Source: Desulfomicrobium sp. (lineage in GTDB: Bacteria > Desulfobacterota > Desulfovibrionia > Desulfovibrionales > Desulfomicrobiaceae). Taken from it: DNA of 8,807 bases. The DNA lies in contig DPKT01000071.1 in the NCBI GenBank assembly GCA_003542385.1, forward strand, positions 1 to 8,807. Reading direction: 5' to 3'. Shown in pieces: positions 1 to 5,378 of the stretch. The notes under the pieces were generated by a model. It had not been told where the DNA came from. It ran no database searches and saw nothing but the letters and a program-made list of their open reading frames with translations. Each line of letters opens with the position of its first letter. Within the stretch, counting starts at the first letter, position 1. The translations under genes and the position numbers were made by a program.

Positions 1-1413
1 CAAGAAAACCCTATCCCAGAGCACGTGAAGTTTACGGATGAAAGGAACCATGTGCAGGTACTGACCAGACGCAATGGATTTGGTGTTGTCTCGTTCGAAA
101 TCCAATAGAATTGACCGCGCACTAGGTTCGCAAGGAATATCAAAAATTTCCCGATCTGTGTCTTGGGTGTATGTGAATTCGAGTATGTTCAGAATTTTTT
201 CCTCATACAAAGCCATCCAGTCTTGATCATTCTTAGGGTTATCATAGATCTCCCTGTCCCAGGGGAGGTCTATGAAGTGACCGCCAAGAATTGGCAATGT
301 TCGAGGAAATAATCCAATGTCTTCGAGAATATTGTCATCGAAGAGTCTAAACATAATGTTGTTTTGTAACATGAGTAGTATGTTGATCGAAGGGCGTTCA
401 AGGTAGGCACATTTTCCATGTGTAGATGTGTCGTACTGATATGGTTCACACCCATATCCCTTAAGTAAGAGCGGCACAAGACTTTTGTCTTTAAAGAATC
501 TAGATAGGAACATTCCGGCTTCAGGCTCCATCATGGCGATTGTTTCTCCGTTGCTTTCGAGTTTTTTTACGAGTCCAAGTGACGTTGTGACGTCTACGAA
601 GATCTCTTGTCGTGTATGCTTTGGAGTGATATGTTCTGCAAACTTATCTCTTACGCTTGTCAGTTCTTCGATCATTGCGCTTATGCACGTAGCGGATTCT
701 CCAGACTTGCGAATCTTGCTCGTATACTTTGCAATAACGGCTTTCTCGCTGGCCTTAGCGGCATTGAGAATCGTGGATTGTATCTGGCTTCGGCGGTCGG
801 TTTTTGCTGCCTTGGGTTTGCGGCGCGAAAGGAAGCTTTGATGAGGATGCTTTGTCATTTCGCAGAGCGCAGATTTTTTCTGCCCGGAATTCTTTGCGAT
901 CAGTATGTATAGGTTGAGCATTTCTGCCCAATATTTTTCGAGTAGCACTCGGTATCTTCCTCTCATTGCAATTGCAGTAGCTGCGCATACAGACATGACG
1001 CATGAGAATACATCGGTATTTGTGGTCTTTGCTATATGTCTTGCAATTGCATACATATCTGTTGGAACATAGTGTCTGATCATGCTGGCATCAGTGGGGG
1101 TTTTGTCAGTGAACATTTTGATTTGTTGCGTCCCGAGGTCACAATACTTGTATTCTAAAGTCTGAAGAAGGTTGTAGAGTACCTCTTGCTCAAAGAATTT
1201 CCTCTGAACTTGAAGAACTTTGAGCATATTTTGTTTTATCTCAGTGTCAGCGATCACACGCGGATCGAATATATTGATCTGACCGTAAAAGCTTTGTGTA
1301 TTCGGCGTGTAAGGATTGTTGCAATATGGCTGCAAATTGCTTTGCTGTAGATTCTGATATCCACAGGAAGGCATAGATAAAGCAGGCAGTGAGTTATTCT
1401 GATTGATTATCAT
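1..1413 (-). CDS. DUF3987 (YfjI-like) domain protein, 3' end beyond the window
   Basis: An uninterrupted minus-strand frame of 471 codons runs from an ATG at 1413 to base 1 with no stop, so the C-terminus is missing. The start is supported by AAGGAG eight bases upstream; an in-frame ATG at 1440 has a poorer site. Residues 1-45 are rich in Q, N, P and Y and look disordered. From about 115 the pattern fits DUF3987: a helical segment (120-165), the atypical P-loop NSGQKKS (175-181) typical of this family instead of a classical Walker A, a basic linker (196-235), a Walker-B-like acidic stretch IAMMEPEAG (292-300), a core ILLMLQNNIM (345-354), and GLFPRTLPILG (367-377). Members are putative P-loop ATPases found mostly on prophages, satellites and integrative elements, often near replication or regulatory genes; their biochemical role is not settled. 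Family assignment rests on motif order read by eye. Base composition is AT-richer than the chromosomal genes to the right, which suggests acquired DNA. Confidence 0.82.
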   Translation of the reverse strand, partial: MIINQNNSLPALSMPSCGYQNLQQSNLQPYCNNPYTPNTQSFYGQINIFDPRVIADTEIKQNMLKVLQVQRKFFEQEVLYNLLQTLEYKYCDLGTQQIKMFTDKTPTDASMIRHYVPTDMYAIARHIAKTTNTDVFSCVMSVCAATAIAMRGRYRVLLEKYWAEMLNLYILIAKNSGQKKSALCEMTKHPHQSFLSRRKPKAAKTDRRSQIQSTILNAAKASEKAVIAKYTSKIRKSGESATCISAMIEELTSVRDKFAEHITPKHTRQEIFVDVTTSLGLVKKLESNGETIAMMEPEAGMFLSRFFKDKSLVPLLLKGYGCEPYQYDTSTHGKCAYLERPSINILLMLQNNIMFRLFDDNILEDIGLFPRTLPILGGHFIDLPWDREIYDNPKNDQDWMALYEEKILNILEFTYTQDTDREIFDIPCEPSARSILLDFERDNTKSIASGQYLHMVPFIRKLHVLWDRVFL

Positions 1414-1429
1414 GACAAATTCTCCTTGA

Positions 1430-1458
1430 GGGACCTCCATCGTTCATCTGGAGATCCC
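1430..1458 (-). promoter_or_regulatory. Leader hairpin next to the DUF3987 ribosome binding site
   Basis: On the minus strand GGGATCTCC (1458-1450) pairs with GGAGGTCCC (1438-1430) around an 11-base loop, giving nine pairs with one G-U. The 3' leg ends two bases before the AAGGAG ribosome binding site (1427-1422). The stem buries a competing GGAGG and part of the alternative ATG at 1440. The TCTCC of the 5' leg could instead pair with the GGAGA of the true site, so a translational switch is possible, but that is inference. Confidence 0.45.
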
Positions 1459-1498
1459 GTTTGTTGGATTGTTGATTTTGTTATTTGCCTTGTTGTCA

Positions 1499-1516
1499 AT
1501 AGCTGCGACCAGCTAT
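1499..1516. repeat. Hairpin at the stop codon of the regulator gene
   Basis: ATAGCTG (1499-1505) and CAGCTAT (1510-1516) are a perfect 7-bp inverted repeat with a 4-base CGAC loop. It covers the TAG stop of the upstream regulator gene. No T-run follows on the minus strand, so it is not a standard terminator; it could be an operator or a message-stability element. Confidence 0.4.
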
Positions 1517-1938
1517 ATGTGCGAGATATGCAACTTTACAAGGACGCCATCTTCAACTCGTTCGAACTTAAAAATGTCTTTGCGGTCACCGCCTAAAATA
1601 TCTCTAATAGAATCTGGAAGGCGGTGCCCTTCACATACTCCGTAGCTTAGCGATCGCTTATGTTGTTCTAAAGAAATCTTCATCAGGTAGCTGTCAGTTT
1701 GAGACTTTCTAATTCCCAGAGTCCGGGAAATCTCTAAGACTGGGCGCCCTTCCTGAAATAGAGCCTTGAATTCCTCGTACTCAGCTTGGATTTCTTGGGC
1801 GGACCTTCTGGGCTTCCGCATTTTCTTTTCCGAAGCAGTGGTGTCTGACATCTCGGATCGTTCGCTTGTTGCCATAGCGGATGCCTCATTGAAGTTGGGG
1901 GTTATGTTGGCAGGGGAAGTAATGTTTTTCTTTTCCAT
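1513..1938 (-). CDS. Putative DNA-binding regulator, HTH-like segment plus AbrB-like tail
   Basis: A 141-residue protein starting at ATG 1938, with GAGGTG just upstream as ribosome binding site. Residues 1-45 are polar, rich in S, T, E and K, and probably disordered. Residues 53-87 form an amphipathic helix followed by a helix-turn-helix-like stretch (LEISRTLGIRKSQTDSYL, 68-85). Residues 106-137 (beginning RLPDSIRDIL, with VEDGVLVKL at the end) resemble the swapped-hairpin AbrB/MazE fold, where a 'lp..lr..lg' segment precedes an F/V-rich strand ending in 'dg.lvl'. Both readings are by eye and no named family was recognised. It lies 99 bases upstream of the DUF3987 gene in the same direction and downstream of the AlpA-like gene, so a three-gene element operon is likely. 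Inferred role: transcriptional regulator of the element or an accessory DNA-binding factor. Confidence 0.7.
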   Translation of the reverse strand: MEKKNITSPANITPNFNEASAMATSERSEMSDTTASEKKMRKPRRSAQEIQAEYEEFKALFQEGRPVLEISRTLGIRKSQTDSYLMKISLEQHKRSLSYGVCEGHRLPDSIRDILGGDRKDIFKFERVEDGVLVKLHISHI

Positions 1939-1971
1939 GGTTCACCTCATTTGCTTTGAGTGATGCTTTGT

Positions 1972-1986
1972 GCCGTCTTCGACGGC
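1972..1986. repeat. Short GC-rich hairpin in the regulator's leader
   Basis: GCCGTC (1972-1977) and GACGGC (1981-1986) pair across a three-base loop. On the minus strand the loop is GAA closed by a C-G pair. It sits 34 bases before the regulator start codon. No T-run follows. Confidence 0.35.
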
Positions 1987-2001
1987 TAAGATTTGGGAGG
2001 T

Positions 2002-2030
2002 ATCTAGGCACTCACAGAGATTGCCTAGAT
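2002..2030. promoter_or_regulatory. 9-bp perfect inverted repeat between the AlpA-like and regulator genes
   Basis: ATCTAGGCA (2002-2010) and TGCCTAGAT (2022-2030) are perfect inverted arms separated by 11 bases (centre-to-centre 20 bp, about two helical turns). There is no T-run on either strand, so an operator for a dimeric regulator is a better reading than a terminator. The downstream regulator gene is an obvious candidate ligand; this is inference. Confidence 0.4.
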
Positions 2031-2067
2031 GGAGTCTATTGCCTATTCTTTGCTGGCTTTGCTTCGG

Positions 2068-2295
2068 TTAATTCCTTGTCTGGTGACTCCTGATTCTTGC
2101 TGATAGCCATTGGAGAAAATCTTCTCGGGAATAGCAGATTTTCCGGCCCACTTGAAAACGATTCTCAATACCATCGCCTCTAGAATCTCTGTTTCGCATG
2201 GTTCCTGGCTGGATGATCCCCCCCGTCAATTTTCCGATTTCGCTTCTTGCGAAGATGGGGGGGAGTGACGCTCTCAGTGTTTCGATTTCGGTCAT
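2068..2295 (-). CDS. AlpA/excisionase-like helix-turn-helix protein
   Basis: A 75-residue protein. The ATG at 2295 is chosen because a full AGGAGG lies four bases upstream; an in-frame TTG at 2325 has no such site. Residues 14-30 (IFARSEIGKLTGGIIQP) and 31-65 read as a small winged-helix of the MerR/AlpA/excisionase type: a 'r.ei..ltgg.i.p.T..n.dsrG.g' helix-turn-helix, then the wing FQVGRKICYSREDFLQWL (47-64), the usual closing motif of this class. Such proteins bend DNA at attachment sites (excisionases) or activate element genes (AlpA). Its position as the first recognisable element gene beside a tRNA fits either role. Its coding sequence contains complementary C7 and G7 runs. Confidence 0.75.
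   Translation of the reverse strand: MTEIETLRASLPPIFARSEIGKLTGGIIQPGTMRNRDSRGDGIENRFQVGRKICYSREDFLQWLSARIRSHQTRN
2217..2264 (-). repeat. C7/G7 inverted homopolymers with nested hairpin inside the AlpA-like gene
   Basis: In the mRNA sense, TCCCCCCC (2264-2257) is complementary to GGGGGGGA (2224-2217), eight pairs of which seven are G-C. Nested between them is TTCGC-AAGAA-GCGAA, a 5-bp hairpin. The arms encode Pro-Pro at residues 12-13 and Gly-Gly at 25-26, so the structure sits early in the coding region where it could slow translation. Seven-base G/C runs are also modestly slippage-prone. Confidence 0.55.
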
Positions 2296-2521
2296 GATGC
2301 CTCCTGTGTGTTTCGATGAATCCAAACGTTCGTGAGGGAGCTAACTAACCAAATCAAAAGCTGGGTCGATTTTTTCTAAAGGATGGAGGGGGCGTGGATT
2401 TCTTTGAATTGCTATTCGTCTGAAATCTCAGAGAATATTTTTTGTTTTTCCTACGTAAGGTTTGGAAACTTGATTAGGAAATGAGCAGGAATAACGCTTT
2501 TTTCCTTATAAAAGCATTTTA

Positions 2522-2545
2522 AATCAGCAGGTTAAATTGCTGATT
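2522..2545. repeat. 8-bp inverted repeat, AT-rich loop
   Basis: AATCAGCA (2522-2529) pairs with TGCTGATT (2538-2545) around GGTTAAAT. It is about 230 bases upstream of the AlpA-like start. It could be an operator; nothing else supports a function. Confidence 0.3.
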
Positions 2546-2705
2546 GACGTCGGCGTATGAGAGGGGCCGCAGGGTGAGATTTGTGCTGGTGGGAGCGGTC
2601 AGAGAAAAAAAATTCTGCCTGATATATTTTCCGCGTAGGGATTCCGAAAACCGAACAGTTGACGCTTTCCTTCAAGCAGGGGTGCAGGGGCTGACGAATG
2701 TTGGA

Positions 2706-2741
2706 AACAAGAAGCTCTCCCTGTCGGAAGAGCTTCTTGTT
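2706..2741. terminator. Perfect 13-bp inverted repeat, possible terminator
   Basis: AACAAGAAGCTCT (2706-2718) and AGAGCTTCTTGTT (2729-2741) are perfect inverted arms around a 10-base loop. The stem is strong, but the tails are only moderately T-rich (TTGTTATT on plus, TTGTTTCC on minus), so a weak bidirectional terminator or a protein-binding site are both possible. No gene next to it explains it. Confidence 0.45.
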
Positions 2742-2823
2742 ATTCCATGGTATCTAGCGGGCTGCTGTCAGCGGCTTGATCACTGCGAATAGGTTTGCCG
2801 TGCGGTTGGGATAAGGTAAAAGC

Positions 2824-2847
2824 AAAGGACAGCTTCGTCTTTCCTTT
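2824..2847 (-). terminator. Weak terminator-like hairpin
   Basis: AAAGGACAG (2824-2832) and CTTTCCTTT (2839-2847) pair in eight of nine positions around a six-base loop. Read on the minus strand the stem is followed by GCTTTTACC, a partial T-run. Only weak support. Confidence 0.3.
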
Positions 2848-3108
2848 ATTGGGGTCGTTATGCCGTAGCGAGTTTTCCGCGGATTCAGATGATGCCTAAG
2901 GCGCGAACCTCAGCCTAAGAGCAGAGCGTAATATCAAGCCACCTCTGCTAAGAAATGTCTTACGAACACTGCCTCATCAGGCTGGGGAAATCGAGCGCGA
3001 ATGACTTTCCGTTGCGGCAAAGGCAGGGCTAAGCGTATAAGCACCGACTCGTTGACCCCCCAAGATTCATTTATCGGGGATCTTCCATGGTCTATCTGTC
3101 TTATCCAT

Positions 3109-3130
3109 TTCTTGTACTATTCTTGTACAA
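3109..3130. repeat. Two TTCTTGTAC repeats spaced 11 bp, possible arm or operator sites
   Basis: TTCTTGTAC occurs at 3109-3117 and again at 3120-3128, a period of 11 bp or one DNA turn. The second copy also forms the palindrome TTGTACAA (3123-3130). The repeats lie about 70 bp from the 3' end of tRNA-Leu, where arm-type integrase sites or excisionase sites of tRNA-targeted elements are usually found. The repeat is seen; the role is inferred. Confidence 0.4.
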
Positions 3131-3159
3131 AATAAGGTTTCACGGAAAGTGCAAATGAA

Positions 3160-3190
3160 AAGGACTTGAAGAAGTTTGCTTCAAGTCCTT
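3160..3190 (-). terminator. Intrinsic terminator downstream of tRNA-Leu
   Basis: AAGGACTTGAAG and CTTCAAGTCCTT form a perfect 12-bp stem with a 7-base loop, starting 8 bases past the encoded CCA. Read on the minus strand it ends in CCTTTTCATTT, a short T-run, so it most likely terminates tRNA-Leu transcription and also separates it from the element. Confidence 0.75.
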
Positions 3191-3198
3191 GATTTTAA

Positions 3199-3285
3199 TG
3201 GTGCCCAGGGCGGGACTTGAACCCGCACGATCCGAAGATCAAGGGATTTTAAATCCCTGGCGTCTACCAATTCCACCACCCGGGC
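3199..3285 (-). tRNA. tRNA-Leu (UAA anticodon)
   Basis: An 87-nt class II tRNA with encoded CCA. The acceptor stem GCCCGGG pairs with CCUGGGC, with discriminator A. The anticodon stem AGGGA/UCCCU encloses the loop UUUAAAA, giving anticodon UAA. The long variable arm is GAUC-UUCG-GAUC, typical of tRNA-Leu. The T arm is GCGGG-UUCAAGU-CCCGC. The gene marks the junction between GC-rich chromosome and the AT-richer left side, so its 3' end is the likely attachment site; the duplicate repeat expected at the far end of the element is not in this window. Confidence 0.96.
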
Positions 3286-3297
3286 AGGGAGTTTTTT

Positions 3298-3326
3298 CAA
3301 ATATACAGGGCTGTCTGGAGCGTCAA
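3298..3326 (-). promoter_or_regulatory. Probable sigma70 promoter of tRNA-Leu
   Basis: TTGACG (3326-3321) and TATTTG (3303-3298) are 17 bases apart on the minus strand, with the mature tRNA beginning 12 bases after the -10. The promoter lies just past the small gene ending at 3349, so tRNA-Leu can be expressed independently of the MATE operon even though no terminator is visible between them. Confidence 0.6.
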
Positions 3327-3348
3327 TTCTTTCTTGGGCGAGGGCGGG

Positions 3349-3504
3349 TCAGACGAAGACGTCCACGAGGGAGCCCTTGTGCGGATCTTGGGTGGGGCGC
3401 CTGGGTTCGGCCGGGTCCGGGGACGGGCGGTCCTGGTCGCGGCGCGGGGTTTCGTTTCTGACGGCGGGGGCCGTCGGGGACGTCCTTTCGATGGCTTCGG
3501 TCAT
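3349..3504 (-). CDS. Small proline-rich hypothetical protein (51 aa)
   Basis: The ATG at 3504 lies four bases after the stop of the upstream 98-residue gene, and the frame ends at a TGA at 3349. The 51 residues are rich in P, R, D, E and T and look disordered, closing with a more ordered KGSLVDVFV. I do not recognise it. In favour: tight spacing to the previous gene, GC-rich third positions as in the neighbours, and a defined C-terminus. Against: short length, a weak ribosome binding site, and low complexity. It would be the last gene of the MATE operon. Confidence 0.5.
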   Translation of the reverse strand: MTEAIERTSPTAPAVRNETPRRDQDRPSPDPAEPRRPTQDPHKGSLVDVFV

Positions 3505-3508
3505 GGCT

Positions 3509-3805
3509 TCAGGCCCTGGTGTTGCGCTGGTCCATAAAGGACGTGAAGTCTGCGGCGAAACCGCTGTCGATGTAGCGCAGGTCCCGCTGGAGATCGTCGA
3601 CGTCGAAGCCGTTCTGGACGGCGAACTGCGCGAAGGCGCGGCCCGAGGTGCCCGCATGGCGCAGGCGGACCAGGCCTTCGGGGTTGCGGGAGTAGAAGCG
3701 GTAATGGCCGTGGGCGTCGAGGGTCAGGGAATACTCCAGGTCCCAGGGCGTGTCGGCTGCGTAGTTGGCTACGGAACCGAGGTAGTGTCCGGGCAATTCG
3801 CTCAC
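3509..3805 (-). CDS. Hypothetical protein (98 aa) in the MATE operon
   Basis: A 98-residue soluble-looking protein starting at GTG 3805. AGGAGA lies five bases upstream, and the GTG overlaps the TGA stop of the MATE gene (GTGA), indicating translational coupling. The N-terminal half has aromatic and strand-like segments (YLGSVANY, LEYSLTLDAHGHYRFYSR, residues 8-40); the C-terminal half looks helical, with FDVDDLQRDLRYIDSGF at 67-83. No signal peptide or membrane segment is visible and I recognise no family. Its placement suggests a role linked to the exporter or simply co-expression. A longer open frame continues upstream but there it is only the shifted frame of the MATE gene. Confidence 0.8.
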   Translation of the reverse strand: MSELPGHYLGSVANYAADTPWDLEYSLTLDAHGHYRFYSRNPEGLVRLRHAGTSGRAFAQFAVQNGFDVDDLQRDLRYIDSGFAADFTSFMDQRNTRA

Positions 3806-5187
3806 GCGGGTCTCCTGTTCTTGCGCAGGGTGAAGCGGAACCAGTCCTTGAACTGGTAGAAATAGAACATGGTGCCGCATTGCACCAGCACCGAGGCGAA
3901 CATGGCCATCCACACGCCGTCGGACGAGCGCAGCACGACGTGCCCCAGCACGTAGGCCAGAGGCAGCCGCACCAGCCAGGCCGAAGTGCCGAAGATGATC
4001 GCCTGGTACATGGTCGCGCCGGCGCCGGTGAAGGCCCCTCCCAGGATCATGGCGGCCAGCATGGGCGGCTGGGCGGTCATGTTCCAGGCCAGGTAGTTCA
4101 CGGCCTCGGCCTGCACCTCGGGGTCGGGGGCGATGAATGCCGTGACGGGGCCGATGACCGTCCACAGCAGCGCCGTGCAGATGCTGATGACCGTCACGCC
4201 CACGGCCATGATCCGGTATCCCACGCGCTTGGCCTCGGTTCGGCGGTCCTGGCCCAGATAGTGGCCGACGAGGATTGAGGCCGTGAAGTTGAAGGCCATG
4301 GCCGGGAGGAAGAGCACGGCCTCGACGCGGACGCCGGCGCTCATGCCGGCCATGGCCACGACGCTGCCCTCGGGCAGGCTCGCGGTGATGGCGTAGAGGA
4401 CCATGTAGGCCGAGTGCCAGACCAGCTGCATGAGCCCGGCCGGCCAGGCGACCTTGATCAGGTAGGGCAGGGCGAGCCGCGTCCAGCGCCACGGGGCGAA
4501 GCACTGGGCGCAGAGCAGTCCGCAGCGGTGCAGCATGACGACGTTGTAGATCGTGCCGCAGACGACGGAGCCGAAGGTGGCCCAGGCGATGCCCTTGTAC
4601 CCGAGTTCGGGCAGACCCCATAGGCCCAGGCCCAGGCCCAGGTCGCCCAGGGTGTTCACGCCCGTGACCAGGATCATGGAGTACAGGGGCAGGGTCACGA
4701 TCTTCTGGGCCCGGAAGAAGGCGTTGGTGATGGTGAAGACGTAGTAGGCCGGCATGAGGTACAGGCTGACCTCCAGCAGGTACTCGGCGATGGGCATGAG
4801 CTCCGGCGGGATCTGCAGCAGGTTCAGGAAGCGCTCGTCGAACCACAGCCCGAAGACCAGGATGGCCAGGCCCGTGACCACGCCCAGGCCCACGCCCAGA
4901 CCCACGAAGCGCTTGATGCGCTTGGGCAGCCCGGCCCCGGAGCTCTGGCTGATGGCGGCCACGCTGCCGTTGGCCAGGGCGATGGCCACGACCATGAAGA
5001 AGAACATGGCCTGGCTCATGACGCCCATGCAGGCCTGGGTCTCGCGGCCGATGCGGCCGGCCACCCAGACGTCCACGAAGCCGATCAGGAAATGGAAGAA
5101 CATCATGACCACCTGGGGCCAGGCCAGGTTCCAGATGGTCGAGTAGGGGGCGCGCTCCATGCGCCGGTCGAAATCGCTCGTGGTCAT
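3802..5187 (-). CDS. MATE family efflux transporter
   Basis: A membrane protein of 461 residues, the normal length for MATE (multidrug and toxic compound extrusion, NorM/DinF-like) proteins. These have twelve helices in two six-helix lobes and export cationic compounds, drugs or metabolites across the inner membrane using Na+ or H+. Visible features: a first helix with WNLAWPQVVMMFFHFLIGFV, the following VDVWVAGRIGRE loop, a polar SVAAISQSSGAG segment after helix 2, repeated G-rich helices such as LGVGLGVVTG, and a second-lobe start near LIKVAWPAGLMQLV. The ATG at 5187 is chosen because GGAG lies five bases upstream; an in-frame ATG at 5217 would add ten residues with a poorer site. It leads an operon with two small genes and is divergent from the TraB-like gene. 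Substrate cannot be told from sequence. Confidence 0.93.
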   Translation of the reverse strand: MTTSDFDRRMERAPYSTIWNLAWPQVVMMFFHFLIGFVDVWVAGRIGRETQACMGVMSQAMFFFMVVAIALANGSVAAISQSSGAGLPKRIKRFVGLGVGLGVVTGLAILVFGLWFDERFLNLLQIPPELMPIAEYLLEVSLYLMPAYYVFTITNAFFRAQKIVTLPLYSMILVTGVNTLGDLGLGLGLWGLPELGYKGIAWATFGSVVCGTIYNVVMLHRCGLLCAQCFAPWRWTRLALPYLIKVAWPAGLMQLVWHSAYMVLYAITASLPEGSVVAMAGMSAGVRVEAVLFLPAMAFNFTASILVGHYLGQDRRTEAKRVGYRIMAVGVTVISICTALLWTVIGPVTAFIAPDPEVQAEAVNYLAWNMTAQPPMLAAMILGGAFTGAGATMYQAIIFGTSAWLVRLPLAYVLGHVVLRSSDGVWMAMFASVLVQCGTMFYFYQFKDWFRFTLRKNRRPA

Positions 5188-5378
5188 GTGTTCTCCGGGT
5201 GCTGCATGTGACGCCATGCTTCAGGGTGCTCGATTTGACAAGGAAAAATGTTGCAGGCGGGCGACGGTGCCCCGGCGGGCTTGCTTTCCCCCGGACGGCC
5301 GGATAACGGAACCCATCCTGATCACACAACAGGGCCCTGTCCGGGACGTTTTCCGGGGCTTGGCCCGTGAGGTATTTC

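Larger units (their letters stand above)
2296..3159. other. Long stretch without a convincing gene (element end)
   Basis: No frame on either strand shows a start with a good ribosome binding site and a protein-like sequence. The longest plus-strand frame (2544-2792) starts with TTG, has no ribosome binding site and runs through a perfect inverted repeat. A minus-strand open stretch (2934-3116) has no ATG. The region instead holds several inverted repeats (2496-2515, 2521-2545, 2706-2741, 2824-2847, 2920-2949) and a tandem TTCTTGTAC repeat near the tRNA. This fits the attachment-site end of an integrated element. I see no convincing sigma70 promoter for the AlpA-like gene. Confidence 0.6.

Noticed and set aside
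485..912. Plus-strand frames opposite the DUF3987 gene
   Set aside because: The minus strand carries a 471-codon uninterrupted frame with family motifs; the plus frames are short and lack ribosome binding sites.
1494..1499. TTGACA on the minus strand as -35 of a DUF3987 promoter
   Set aside because: No acceptable -10 at 16-18 bases; downstream hexamers are poor.
2544..2792. Plus-strand frame of 82 codons
   Set aside because: TTG start without a ribosome binding site, no recognisable domain, and it runs through the perfect 13-bp inverted repeat.
2934..3116. Minus-strand open stretch of 60 codons with a fairly protein-like sequence, considered as an integrase remnant
   Set aside because: No ATG in frame, bounded by stops, and no integrase catalytic motif (no R..H/R..Y pattern). 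Could be a gene fragment but cannot be supported.
3286..3348. Search for a terminator ending the MATE operon before tRNA-Leu
   Set aside because: No stem with T-run found; only the tRNA promoter is visible here.
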